Below are positions 48,723 to 57,400 of a stretch of 64,000 bases of DNA, in pieces. This DNA is from Bryobacter aggregatus MPL3 (lineage in GTDB: Bacteria; Acidobacteriota; Terriglobia; Bryobacterales; Bryobacteraceae). The stretch spans positions 124,001 to 188,000 of the forward strand of contig NZ_JNIF01000003.1 of NCBI RefSeq assembly GCF_000702445.1. Direction: 5' to 3'. Below the pieces are notes generated by a model. The model did no database searches. It was not told where the DNA came from and saw nothing but the letters and a program-made list of their open reading frames with translations. Numbering within the stretch: position 1 is the first letter of the stretch; each line of letters begins with the position of its first letter. The translations under genes and the position numbers were made by a program.

Positions 48723-49472
48723 ATGACCGCTCGCCACCACCAACGTATATTATTGACACTGATCACCACCGCTACTCTGTTCGCGCAAACCCTGCAGATC
48801 GACGATTCGACTCCGGCTCGATTGAGGCTCATGAGAACAATCTCTTCTGAAGATGCCAAGGTGGGAGACTTGGTGGACTTTGAGTTGCTCGATGAATTAA
48901 AAGTTGGTGGAGTCATCGTTGCGCCCAAGGGGAGTGTGGCAATTGCAACGGTCACAGAGGCAGAGTCGAAACGGCGCATGGGCCGTGCAGGAAAGCTAAA
49001 TATCAATATTGATTATTTGAAGCTTGCATCCGGAGAGAAAGTTGCACTCCGTGCAGTCAAGGAGATGAAGGGGGGATCGAACGCCGGAAAAATGACGGGC
49101 GCAATTGTAGCAACCTCCATCGTCTTCTTCCCAGCTGCACCCCTATTCCTATTTGTCAAAGGTAAAGATATCAGCATCCCCAAGGGAACAGAAATCACGG
49201 CTTATGTAAACGGGAACATCACGCTAGACCGAACTCGATTAGGCATCAAAGATCCGGTTGAGCCCGCTGAGCCGGTTGCATCAAAAGGACGGTTTTCAAA
49301 CGCCGATCTGCTCGCGATGAAGACTGCAAATTTTTCAGACGAGATCTTGATTGCCAAGATCAAGAGTACGGACTGCTCCTTCAATACAAGTACAGACGAA
49401 CTTGTCAAACTGCGCGCGGCTGGCATCAGTGACAAAGTTATCGAGGCGATGATCGCCGCACCCGGGAAATAG
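48723..49472 (+). CDS. Secreted protein of unknown function
   Basis: 249 residues. A signal peptide (MTARHHQRILLTLITTATLFAQT) is followed by a beta-rich region (VGDLVDFELLDELKVGGVIVAPKGS) resembling domains found in other acidobacterial exported proteins. There is a hydrophobic stretch around 126-146 (AIVATSIVFFPAAPLFLFV). The C-terminal motif is FSNADLLAMKTANFSDEILIAKIKSTDCSF with EL-KLRAAGISDKVIEAM, a repeat of the kind seen in proteins with short helical SHOCT-like ends. The role is unknown. It overlaps the convergent gene at 49438 by 35 nt. Confidence 0.75.
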   Translation: MTARHHQRILLTLITTATLFAQTLQIDDSTPARLRLMRTISSEDAKVGDLVDFELLDELKVGGVIVAPKGSVAIATVTEAESKRRMGRAGKLNINIDYLKLASGEKVALRAVKEMKGGSNAGKMTGAIVATSIVFFPAAPLFLFVKGKDISIPKGTEITAYVNGNITLDRTRLGIKDPVEPAEPVASKGRFSNADLLAMKTANFSDEILIAKIKSTDCSFNTSTDELVKLRAAGISDKVIEAMIAAPGK

Positions 49473-49809
49473 AAGCTAAAACACGCTCTGAATCTCTTGG
49501 GTCTGGATCCATGAAGCGAAATGAGATGAACCGGCTATCGCCGTTGTCGAGGAACTCCACATAAAGAGTGCCTGTCTTGCCGAGATAAGCTAACCGGCTA
49601 ATCTTCCGGTTCTCGACACGTAATGTGTAACGCCCAAAATAGAAGCTCAGCCACTCTTCTTGCGGCAGCCGCACCAAACCTGAGGTTCCTGCAGCCAGTC
49701 CATCGACATTTGTCGTTTCGATCACGACACGCTGTACGGAACCAACCGAATCCACATCTGGCGCAGCCATACTAAAAAGCACCAGTAGTCCACATAACAT
49801 CCATCCCAT
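49438..49809 (-). CDS. Small exported hypothetical protein
   Basis: 123 residues. A signal peptide-like N-terminus (MGWMLCGLLVLFSMAAP) precedes a predicted beta-rich body with alternating hydrophobics (EWLSFYFGRYTLRVENRKISRLAYLGKTGTLYVEF type). No family was recognised. It overlaps the convergent gene by 35 nt at the 3' end and starts 33 nt downstream of the GntR gene stop, so it could be co-transcribed with that regulator. The clean signal peptide supports reality. Confidence 0.6.
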   Translation of the reverse strand: MGWMLCGLLVLFSMAAPDVDSVGSVQRVVIETTNVDGLAAGTSGLVRLPQEEWLSFYFGRYTLRVENRKISRLAYLGKTGTLYVEFLDNGDSRFISFRFMDPDPRDSERVLASISRVRRSSPR

Positions 49810-49842
49810 GCAGATACTAGTGCGGCTGCGCCGGAAATCTTC

Positions 49843-50517
49843 TCAGACTTTGCGCAGGAGTTCTCCGCCACTCACCTGCTCCACTTCCTTCAACGCATTC
49901 TTCAAATGCTTCTCCAGTGCCGCCACTGCACCCTCCGCATCTCTTTTCTGACAAGCCTTTAAAATTTGCCGATGTTCTTTTAAGCAATCGGGCCCATAGC
50001 TCTCCGGCGACAGATACAGATAATAGAAGCGATTGACGCTTCCGCGTAAATTTTCAATCAGACTCATCGTCCTTGCCTGACGGCACGGTACATAGAGCGC
50101 AGCATGAAAATCCTGATCAATGCGCGACCAATCCGCCCGGTTTGCCACACTCTCCAGTTGCGCAAGTAAGCTGGCACATAATTCCAGTTCGGGACGAGTG
50201 AAGTTAGGTACCGCAAGACGGAGCGCATAGGTTTCGAGCAGGATTCGCAACCCGAATACTTCCCGCAGTTCCTCCACACCAGGATTTGAGACAAAAGCGC
50301 CCCGGTTGGGATACAGGTCGACGAGCCCTTCCCCTTGCAACTGGCGCAGCGCATCGCGCACCGGAATGCGGCTGATGCCGAATTTTGTTGCTAACTCTTC
50401 CTGCTGTAATTGCTGGCCGGGGCGAAGCTCATTGCGATAAATCGCATCGCGAATGTACTCGGCAACCACTTCGGGTGCGGTGCGATATCTCAGTTGGGAG
50501 ACAGCTTTGGCAGGCAT
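49843..50517 (-). CDS. GntR-family (FadR/FCD subgroup) transcriptional regulator
   Basis: 224 residues from the ATG at 50517 (AGGGAC upstream). An N-terminal GntR winged helix (AEYIRDAIYRNELRPGQQLQQEELATKFGISRIPVRDALRQLQGEGLV) is followed by an all-helical FCD ligand-binding domain (about 90-215) with metal-type positions in DQDFHAALY and CLKEHRQILKAC. Such proteins sense small organic acids or metabolites. It is divergent from an EamA transporter gene with a GTATAC-containing palindrome between them, which suggests it controls that transporter and itself. Confidence 0.93.
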   Translation of the reverse strand: MPAKAVSQLRYRTAPEVVAEYIRDAIYRNELRPGQQLQQEELATKFGISRIPVRDALRQLQGEGLVDLYPNRGAFVSNPGVEELREVFGLRILLETYALRLAVPNFTRPELELCASLLAQLESVANRADWSRIDQDFHAALYVPCRQARTMSLIENLRGSVNRFYYLYLSPESYGPDCLKEHRQILKACQKRDAEGAVAALEKHLKNALKEVEQVSGGELLRKV

Positions 50518-50540
50518 TGTCCCTAGTGTATCGAATGGAT

Positions 50541-50555
50541 ATTGTATACATGTAT
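50541..50555. promoter_or_regulatory. Probable GntR operator
   Basis: The sequence ATTGTATACATGTAT contains the palindrome TGTATACA and an overlapping 10-bp palindrome ATACATGTAT (50546-50555). FadR/VanR-type GntR proteins commonly bind TTGTATACAA-like sites. It lies between the divergent GntR and EamA starts, so it can serve both. Confidence 0.55.
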
Positions 50556-50576
50556 CCAATCTGCTACTCTGTCGTC

Positions 50577-51443
50577 ATGGCCCATCGAGGCGCTTTGGTA
50601 TCCCTGTCGATTGCTTTGGTTCTTTGGTCACTGACTTTTCCGCTCGTGCGGGCGATGTTAGGCGAAGTCCCGATTGAGGCACTCCTGGCTCTTCGCTTTA
50701 CGGCTGCGGCTGTTCTCCTTTTTGCCTGGTGGGCAGTCAAAGGCAAGACCCTCCCCCGAGGTCGCGATTTCTGGCTCACAGCGGGCAGTGGCTTCTGCTG
50801 TGTGACGGCGTACCAACTCTTATCCACCCACGGCATCCGTACCGTAGCCTCAGGACCGGCGAGCGTACTGGTGGATACGATGCCAATTTTTGCCACCGTC
50901 TTCTCGGTCTTCCTGCTGAATCACCGCGCGAACTGGCGCACCTGGACCGGGCTCGGCATCGCTTTTGCCGGAGCGGCGATCATCGCCCTCGGCGAGTCAC
51001 AAGGAAAACTCCAGTTGAATTTTGGGGTCGGACTACTGCTTCTGGCAGCCCTCATTTTCGGCATTGGAACAGTTGCCCAGAAGCCTGTCATGAAACGCTA
51101 CGATTCGCTCGGAGTCACAGCGGTCAGCTTTGCCGCCGGTGCGCTTGCCATGCTCTGCTTCTCACCGAATCTTCTTGCAATCAGCCGTCAGATCCCAACC
51201 CGCCATATCTTCACGATTGCCTTTCTGGCCGTGGGCCCGGGCGCATTAGCCTACGCTCTTTGGGGACATGCACTGAGTAAGCTTCCCGTGTCAAAAGCTT
51301 CCGCATCCTTACTGCTCATTGGCCCGCTCACATTTCTGATTGCCTGGCTGTTCTTTGGCGAGATTCCAGCCACAGCAAGCATGATAGGGGCCGCATTCGC
51401 GTGCGGCGGAGTGCTGCTGGTACACTCCGATCAGACCGCCTAG
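50577..51443 (+). CDS. EamA/DMT-family transporter
   Basis: 288 residues from the ATG at 50577 with ten predicted membrane helices arranged as two EamA repeats (ALVLWSLTFPLVRAML near the start; LAFLAVGPGALAYALWGHALS in the second). The family exports or imports metabolites such as amino acids; nothing in the sequence fixes the substrate. In-frame ATGs at 50550 and 50535 are alternatives but overlap the putative operator. It is divergent from the FCD-type GntR gene, its likely regulator. Confidence 0.87.
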   Translation: MAHRGALVSLSIALVLWSLTFPLVRAMLGEVPIEALLALRFTAAAVLLFAWWAVKGKTLPRGRDFWLTAGSGFCCVTAYQLLSTHGIRTVASGPASVLVDTMPIFATVFSVFLLNHRANWRTWTGLGIAFAGAAIIALGESQGKLQLNFGVGLLLLAALIFGIGTVAQKPVMKRYDSLGVTAVSFAAGALAMLCFSPNLLAISRQIPTRHIFTIAFLAVGPGALAYALWGHALSKLPVSKASASLLLIGPLTFLIAWLFFGEIPATASMIGAAFACGGVLLVHSDQTA

Positions 51444-51523
51444 CCGCCGTCGGGCGTCGACGACATGCGAACCGATCACACAGCATGCCGGCCAGGTTCC
51501 AGATCCACTGGAGGTCTCCAGAC

Positions 51524-52516
51524 CTAGCCACCGATCGCGTACATCGGACGAGGCGGGGGCACGAAATTCTTGGTGCCGATTTCATGGCCAATCCATTTGC
51601 GCATCAGATTTTCGCGGATTGCTGTTTCGATTCCCGCATCGTCCCCTGCGCGGAGCAGGGCCCGGACATCCATCTCTTCCACAGCGAAGAGACAATAGCG
51701 GAGCTTGCCATCCGCAGTGAGCCGGATACGATTGCAATTTAGACAGAAGGGTTTGCTGACACTTGCAATAAAACCGATGCTGCCCTTGCCATCACCATAG
51801 CGGAACTCGGTTGCCGGAGCGCGCTCGTCCTGGTCCGGCATCGCATGCATCGGGCCGAACTCCGCCCTGAGCCGTTCGAGCATTTGATCCATACTCAGGA
51901 CTTGGGTTTGATCCCAAAGTCCCTGGTGATCGAGCGGCATGAACTCAATGAAGCGAACTTCAATTCCACGTTCGCGCCCATAATGCGCCATCGGAAGGAT
52001 GTCATCTTCATTCAGGCCCTTCACGGCGACCGCATTCAGCTTGATAGGCCCGAAGCCGAGGGACTGGGCGATCTCGATACTCTCAAGGACACGAGGCAAC
52101 TCATCCCGCCGGGTAATGGTGCGGAAGCGCTCACGATCGAGAGTATCCAGGTGGATATTCAGCCGGCGCAAACCAGCATCATAGAGATCTTTCGCCTGTG
52201 CTCCCAGAAGCAGCGCATTGGTGGTGAGAGCAACGTCTTCGATGCCCGGAATCGCGATCACCTTCTCAATGAGCTTTGCCAGATCCTTGCGCACCAGGGG
52301 CTCCCCGCCCGTAATGCGGACTTTGCGGATCCCCAGACCGGCGGCCACACCAGCAAAGCGGGCGATCTCGTCCAGGCTGAGAATTTCCTGCTTCGGAGCG
52401 TATTGCCCGCCTTCCTCCGGCATGCAATAGAAACAACGGATATTGCAGCGATCCGTCACGCTGATGCGCAGGTTGTCGTGCAGCCGCCCGAATCGATCCA
52501 ACAATGGCGATTGCAC
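51524..52516 (-). CDS. moaA: GTP 3',8-cyclase MoaA
   Basis: 330 residues. The radical-SAM cluster motif is CNIRCFYC (Cys24, 28, 31). The SAM-binding VRITGGEPLVRKDL follows, and a C-terminal second 4Fe-4S site is seen as CLNCNRIRLT with a distal Cys in LRYCLF. The last two residues are the conserved Gly-Gly. It converts GTP to 3',8-cyclo-GTP in the first step of molybdenum cofactor synthesis. It begins 12 nt after nadA, and the two Fe-S enzymes probably share a transcript. Confidence 0.96.
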   Translation of the reverse strand: MQSPLLDRFGRLHDNLRISVTDRCNIRCFYCMPEEGGQYAPKQEILSLDEIARFAGVAAGLGIRKVRITGGEPLVRKDLAKLIEKVIAIPGIEDVALTTNALLLGAQAKDLYDAGLRRLNIHLDTLDRERFRTITRRDELPRVLESIEIAQSLGFGPIKLNAVAVKGLNEDDILPMAHYGRERGIEVRFIEFMPLDHQGLWDQTQVLSMDQMLERLRAEFGPMHAMPDQDERAPATEFRYGDGKGSIGFIASVSKPFCLNCNRIRLTADGKLRYCLFAVEEMDVRALLRAGDDAGIETAIRENLMRKWIGHEIGTKNFVPPPRPMYAIGG

Positions 52517-52528
52517 GAGAATCCGATC

Positions 52529-53464
52529 CTAGAGTGCGAGCATCCGCTCGATGGGCAAGCGAGCCCGTTCCATGATTTCGGCGGGAAGTTCCACGCGCGG
52601 CCCAAGCGTGTCGAGGCATTCCCGCAACTTCTCAAGCGTGTTCATGCGCATGTAAGGGCACTCGCTACAATTGCAATTCTCGTTGGCAACGAAGTAAAAC
52701 TTCTTATTGGGCGCACCCTTTTCGAGCGAATGGCGCACACCGCTCTCGGTCATGATGATCCACTCGGGCACATCACTGTTCACGCAGTGCTCAATGATCG
52801 CCGAGGTGGAGCCGATGTAGTCTGCCATCGCCAGGACTTCGGCGGGGCACTCGGGATGAGCCGCCACTAGAGCCGTAGGATGCTGGATCCGGGTCTGGGT
52901 CAGACGCCGCGCGGCAAAGGTCGCGTGGACAATACAAGCACCGGGCCAGATCTTCATATTGTCTCGGCCCGTCTGCTGCTTCACATAGTTCCCCAGATTG
53001 ATATCTGGACAGAACAGGATTGGCTTGTCGAGCGGGATAGAGTTCACCACCTGCACCGCGTTTCGCGAGGTGCAAATGATGTCGCTCTCCGCCTTCACCG
53101 CAGCCGAGGTGTTGATGTAGCTGACCACGACATGATCGGGATAACGTTTCTTGAAGGCGCGCAGTTGGTCGGCGGGACAACTGTCCACCAAGCTACAGCC
53201 GGCCTTTGCATCCGGAACCACAACGATACGGTCTGGATTGAGGAGCTTGGCGGTTTCCGCCATGAACCAGACGCCGCAAAATACGATGACTTCGCCCTCG
53301 AATTGCTTCGCCTTGCGAGCAAGTTCGAGGCTGTCACCGATGACGTCGGCGAGTTCCTGAATTTCCGATTCCTGGTAATGATGGGCGAGAATGATCGCCT
53401 TGCGCTCACGCTTGAGAGCAAGAATTTCTTCTGCGAGGGAGGTGTAAGTAGCGACTGCTGACAT
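52529..53464 (-). CDS. nadA: Quinolinate synthase NadA
   Basis: 311 residues. Signatures are ILAHHYQESEIQELADVIGDSLELAR, VIVFCGVWFMAETAKLLNP, and the C-terminal cluster Cys in NENCNCSECPYM. It condenses iminoaspartate with dihydroxyacetone phosphate to quinolinate for NAD synthesis, using a 4Fe-4S cluster. The length fits the typical 300-350 residues. nadB and nadC are not in the window; moaA lies 12 nt downstream. Confidence 0.96.
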   Translation of the reverse strand: MSAVATYTSLAEEILALKRERKAIILAHHYQESEIQELADVIGDSLELARKAKQFEGEVIVFCGVWFMAETAKLLNPDRIVVVPDAKAGCSLVDSCPADQLRAFKKRYPDHVVVSYINTSAAVKAESDIICTSRNAVQVVNSIPLDKPILFCPDINLGNYVKQQTGRDNMKIWPGACIVHATFAARRLTQTRIQHPTALVAAHPECPAEVLAMADYIGSTSAIIEHCVNSDVPEWIIMTESGVRHSLEKGAPNKKFYFVANENCNCSECPYMRMNTLEKLRECLDTLGPRVELPAEIMERARLPIERMLAL

Positions 53465-53508
53465 TTGAGGCGGCTTTGCCTAACCGCCTTCAGTTTAGCG
53501 TATGCAGC

Positions 53509-54093
53509 TCATCCAGCCAGATTGCGTTTGCGTTGTGCTGGAACGTCCATGGCAAGCAACTTGGCCGGAGCGACGCTCGACATCATCCCAGCCAGTTGTG
53601 GCGGGCCCATTTGGATGGATGAGGATTGCGTTCCGAGTTGCGCAGCAGCGTTCGCACTCTCATTCGAAACGCTTCGTGTGCTGAAAACACTGCAGGCCTT
53701 GGCCAGCTTCTGGATGTCGCCGCCGTCCTCAATCACCATTTCATGCTCCACCCAGTTGCTGAGAGGAATGTTGCGGAAATAGAGGCGCTCCTGCAGCACC
53801 ATCGACTTGCGGTTCAAGAACAGGCTCTTGCTCTCGCGGACATAATGGCGTTCTTCCACCCGGAAATCGGCGAGAAATTCGTCGAGCGCTTTGCGGCGAG
53901 CCGACTCTTCCGTCGCACGCATGGTTTCTTCCATCGTGCGGGCGTGAGTGGAAATCACCGCGCGAGCCTCAGCCATCGACTCCCGCTCCTTCGACACCGC
54001 AACCTCAAGCTTCGACTGCATGATGAAGAAAGACAAAAGCGCGGATCCAGCCGCGACTAAAAGCGGCAAGAACATCCAAAGCATTGCGTCCAT
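53509..54093 (-). CDS. Membrane-anchored coiled-coil protein
   Basis: 194 residues. An N-terminal membrane helix (MLWMFLPLLVAAGSALLSFFI) is followed by a charged helical stretch (about 28-75) likely to form a coiled coil. A more compact segment follows (EERHYVRESKSLFLNRKSMVLQERLYFRNIPLSNW) and then a low-complexity Ser/Ala/Gln tail. No family was recognised. It has no close upstream partner; the glycosyltransferase starts 46 nt away on the same strand. Confidence 0.75.
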   Translation of the reverse strand: MDAMLWMFLPLLVAAGSALLSFFIMQSKLEVAVSKERESMAEARAVISTHARTMEETMRATEESARRKALDEFLADFRVEERHYVRESKSLFLNRKSMVLQERLYFRNIPLSNWVEHEMVIEDGGDIQKLAKACSVFSTRSVSNESANAAAQLGTQSSSIQMGPPQLAGMMSSVAPAKLLAMDVPAQRKRNLAG

Positions 54094-54139
54094 TGATCGT
54101 GGTCCTCAGGGGAACCATCGGCATAGGCCTGGCTAAGCT

Positions 54140-54943
54140 TTAGAGACCATCCACCTTAGTTCCACCTAAGAGTTTTCCCGCAAGCCCCAGCTTGAAAGCG
54201 AAGAGCGCTTTGAGGCTCTGTCCGAGCCAAAAACTGAATCCAGCCATGAATCCGTAGTTTTTTGAATAGAAAGCGCCGAGTCCGCTCAATCGATCCGCCT
54301 CGGCCAGTTCGGCAGTGATGCTGTCGAGTTGCGCCCGCTTCCGGGGGATGCTCAGGTCTTCGAGAACCAGAACCCGTTTGCCGGCCTCGCGCATTTTGTA
54401 GAAGAGCTCGGCGTCCCCGAAGTACTGCCCATATCCGTCCGGCAGATAATTCATGCTGACCAAAGTGACTCGCGGCAACAGAACGGGCTGATCGAAAGGG
54501 TACTCGGCCGCAGAAGGCGGCACTTCCCGCAGCGCCACATCGCCAGGCTTCGGGAGGGCATAGAAGGTGCCGGCAACCGATACTGCGCCGACGCTGTGGT
54601 CTGAGTCAAGAGCGGCCACCATGCGGTCGATCGTATCGGGAGCAATCTCGCATCCATTGGGCAACAGAAGCAGGCGTTCGCCCTTGGCGGTCCGGCTTCC
54701 AATATTGACCGCCTTGGTCCAACCGAAATTGCGCGGCAGACGCATCATGGTGATGCCTTCAAACTCTTCGTCCAGTCGGGCGCTGCCATCAGTGCTCCCG
54801 CAATCGACAACGATCACCTCACTCTGGCTGGGATTCTCCCGGGCAGAAAGTGCCTGGAGAGTCGGCTTCAGGAGTTGAGACTGATTTTGAGAGACAACAA
54901 CGACCGATACGCTTGGGCCGGTAATTTCAGGAGCTTCCATCAA
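54140..54943 (-). CDS. Family 2 glycosyltransferase-like protein
   Basis: 267 residues with a GT-A fold start: VSVVVVSQNQSQLLKPTLQAL, then VIVVDCGSTDGS and NFGWTKAVNIGSRTAKGERLLLLPNGCEI. The usual DXD region reads LPNG, so the metal-binding Asp is not obvious. A moderately hydrophobic C-terminus (FMAGFSFWLGQSLKALFAFKLG) may touch the membrane. It is probably involved in surface glycan or O-glycan synthesis. It is 20 nt downstream of the M1-like peptidase gene. Confidence 0.85.
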   Translation of the reverse strand: MMEAPEITGPSVSVVVVSQNQSQLLKPTLQALSARENPSQSEVIVVDCGSTDGSARLDEEFEGITMMRLPRNFGWTKAVNIGSRTAKGERLLLLPNGCEIAPDTIDRMVAALDSDHSVGAVSVAGTFYALPKPGDVALREVPPSAAEYPFDQPVLLPRVTLVSMNYLPDGYGQYFGDAELFYKMREAGKRVLVLEDLSIPRKRAQLDSITAELAEADRLSGLGAFYSKNYGFMAGFSFWLGQSLKALFAFKLGLAGKLLGGTKVDGL

Positions 54944-54963
54944 CTCTCAAGAATAGCGCGCGC

Positions 54964-57366
54964 CTAACGCTTGAGCGTCGCATTCCGTGGGTCAAGCACC
55001 ACCTTCAAAGGAACAGCACCAGTGGCGACTTCCACCACCTCCTCGTCGGGCCCGGTTCGAATCCACTTCACCATGCGCTGCCCCTTCGGCAGAAGGATTT
55101 CCACCGGCACATCGATCGCAAAATCTTCAGGCACCTTCGACTGTTGCAGGCGGATCTCCAGGCGCGCGCGTGGCGCGGCGCCCTTCACCGCCGTCGTCAA
55201 AGTCAGTTGAGGCACTCCGGTGCCATAGACCCAAGTCTCGAAGAAGGTTTCCAGATCCTTATCGGGCGCATCCTTGGGAAGATGCTGCGCGGCGATCCGG
55301 CGGAGGTCGTCAGTAGTCATCGGCTTGGCGGCAAACTCCCGAGTGAGGTGCCCGAGCATTTGCAGGAAGGCCGCATCGCCCAGACGAGCTCGCAGCATAT
55401 GGAAAATCCAGGTGCCCTTTTCATAGTTGACCGCCAGCCAGGCTCTCGGATTCGAGTGGCGCAGACGCATTCCGAACACAAGCGGGCCAGCCGACTCAAG
55501 CGACTTTCCCTGCGCATCCTCCATCAGGAAACGACTTTTGTAATCGTTCAGCAACGCCTCCACCACCTTGGCACCCTTACGCTTTTCGAGATAGAGCAAC
55601 GCGGAATAATTTGCCAACGCCTCGCTCATCCACTCGTCACGATAGTTCTCGAAACTGACGAGATTGCCCCACCACTGGTGTGCAACTTCGTGAGCCTGAA
55701 GAATCTCGCGAAAGTTGCGTGATTGCCACTCGGCGCGGTCCGCTGCTGGCAATTGCGAGTCTTCCAGATAGGCAAGGGTCGAGAGGTAGAGGAAGCCTGG
55801 GAAACCTTGGCCAAAAGCGCCAGGAATCGGGGCAGCGACCACTCGCGGCAGAGGCGGCGGACCAAAACTGGCACTGAAAAACTCGAGCGCGCCAGCGATC
55901 TCATCAGCCATCGATGGCATTCTCGCCACGGGATTGCTGGGAGGAGGAGGTAGCGGCGGCAGGAAGACCGGCTGCTCCTGACGGCGTCTGGGACCAGGAA
56001 CGGAAGGCGGAGGAATTGAGGATGGCGCTCTACGCTCTAATGCGGTCTCTAAGACTTTGTTTGCGTAGACCTCCACCGCAAGCCCTCCGCGCTTCACCAG
56101 GCTCGAATCAAAATTCCCCATATTGAAGCCAAAGAGCCGCACCGGTTGTTCCACCTTGCAGGTGGTCAACTTCCGATCTTGCACAACAACTTCCGTTCGC
56201 AACCCCGGACAAACCAACGTTGCCTGACGGGTGTGTTCAAAACTGGCCTCGAAGGGCGCGGCCTGGAATTGGATCTGAGGAAACCAGCTCGCACGTGTGG
56301 CCAGATACAGAACCCCGTTCCCGGCCTGGACAAAAATGTCGCCCTCTTCTTCCACCTCGAGAATGCCCATATCCCCTTTGCGCATCACCTCCGGCGGCCT
56401 GACGAGAAAAACTTCGGAATCCGTGCTGCGCAACAGATTGGCCCGCAACGCATCTTTCTGCCAGACCTCAACCGGGTCTCCTTTCCATTTCGCGCTCAGA
56501 ATCCGGAGCTTCGGCGAGACGTCGAGCGGCAAGACTCGCAACTCTTCCTCATTCACACGCAGACGCATCCGCACCCGCGCCCGGAAGTGCAGGTCATCGC
56601 CAATTTCCGCTTTGACTTCAAAGCCTTCGATGGTGACCGGCGGGCCGAGAAGCTTTCGTGGTTCCCGGCGCTTCGGCTCAAAATGGGCCCAGAAGTTATA
56701 GCGGCTACGCCCCGCCAGATTCTCCAACTGCCCCACCAACAACTCCTCACGGCTCCGCGGATCAAAGTAGACATCGAAACTGCCCAATTCCCGGCCGGAG
56801 AAGGCTCCAAAGAAGAAGCCCTTCTCTGCCCCGCCCCCGTTCATCATGTCCTCCATCAGGCGGGTCTCCAGGCTGGAGCTGAGGTTGCGCATCACACCGT
56901 TCCAACGCTCGGCCAAGAGCACACCGCGCTCAGGACTGCGTTTCGCGGTTTCATCCCGGCTCAGTTGCTCCAACCACTTTTCCCCACTGCCATCTGTAAA
57001 GAGGAAGGCAGCGGAACGGAAGTGCTCATTCAGATTGGGAGATCCGGTAAAAGAAGCGAGAGATTTGCGCTCCAACCGATTGGGTGGCAGCATGACGAGT
57101 TCCGCATCTTCGAGTGCCTCACTGGCAACAAAGATTGCTCCGCTGCGGACTCCATTCACCGGCTTGCGTAGCATGATGACGCCTTCGGTGAGATAAACGC
57201 GAATTTCGTTGCGGCGATAAGTGAAATCGCGAACCCGGAAACAAGCCTCCGGATCGAGTTCTGCATTCTGGAGAACCCGGCTGATCTCCATTAACTTGGC
57301 GCTTTGTAATTCACCCGCTTGCCCTGCCGTCAGCAGTGCCAAGCCAAGGGACCAGATCCATTTCAC
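54964..57366 (-). CDS. M1-like metallopeptidase (gluzincin)
   Basis: 800 residues with a signal peptide (MKWIWSLGLALLTAGQAGE). The zinc motif HEVAH-QWW lies about residue 568, with the third ligand Glu 18 residues later (EWMSEALANYSALLY), as in the M1 family. The usual substrate-binding GAMEN motif is absent; the equivalent area reads GQGFPGFLYLST. A Pro-rich insertion (PPPSVPGPRRRQEQPVFLPPLPPPP type) sits near 455-480. The N-terminal 430 residues are beta-rich. It should be an exported zinc peptidase, but without GAMEN the aminopeptidase specificity is uncertain. Confidence 0.87.
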   Translation of the reverse strand: MKWIWSLGLALLTAGQAGELQSAKLMEISRVLQNAELDPEACFRVRDFTYRRNEIRVYLTEGVIMLRKPVNGVRSGAIFVASEALEDAELVMLPPNRLERKSLASFTGSPNLNEHFRSAAFLFTDGSGEKWLEQLSRDETAKRSPERGVLLAERWNGVMRNLSSSLETRLMEDMMNGGGAEKGFFFGAFSGRELGSFDVYFDPRSREELLVGQLENLAGRSRYNFWAHFEPKRREPRKLLGPPVTIEGFEVKAEIGDDLHFRARVRMRLRVNEEELRVLPLDVSPKLRILSAKWKGDPVEVWQKDALRANLLRSTDSEVFLVRPPEVMRKGDMGILEVEEEGDIFVQAGNGVLYLATRASWFPQIQFQAAPFEASFEHTRQATLVCPGLRTEVVVQDRKLTTCKVEQPVRLFGFNMGNFDSSLVKRGGLAVEVYANKVLETALERRAPSSIPPPSVPGPRRRQEQPVFLPPLPPPPSNPVARMPSMADEIAGALEFFSASFGPPPLPRVVAAPIPGAFGQGFPGFLYLSTLAYLEDSQLPAADRAEWQSRNFREILQAHEVAHQWWGNLVSFENYRDEWMSEALANYSALLYLEKRKGAKVVEALLNDYKSRFLMEDAQGKSLESAGPLVFGMRLRHSNPRAWLAVNYEKGTWIFHMLRARLGDAAFLQMLGHLTREFAAKPMTTDDLRRIAAQHLPKDAPDKDLETFFETWVYGTGVPQLTLTTAVKGAAPRARLEIRLQQSKVPEDFAIDVPVEILLPKGQRMVKWIRTGPDEEVVEVATGAVPLKVVLDPRNATLKR

Positions 57367-57400
57367 GCCTCTAGTTTACTTGGCAGCCGTCCCGACGCAG

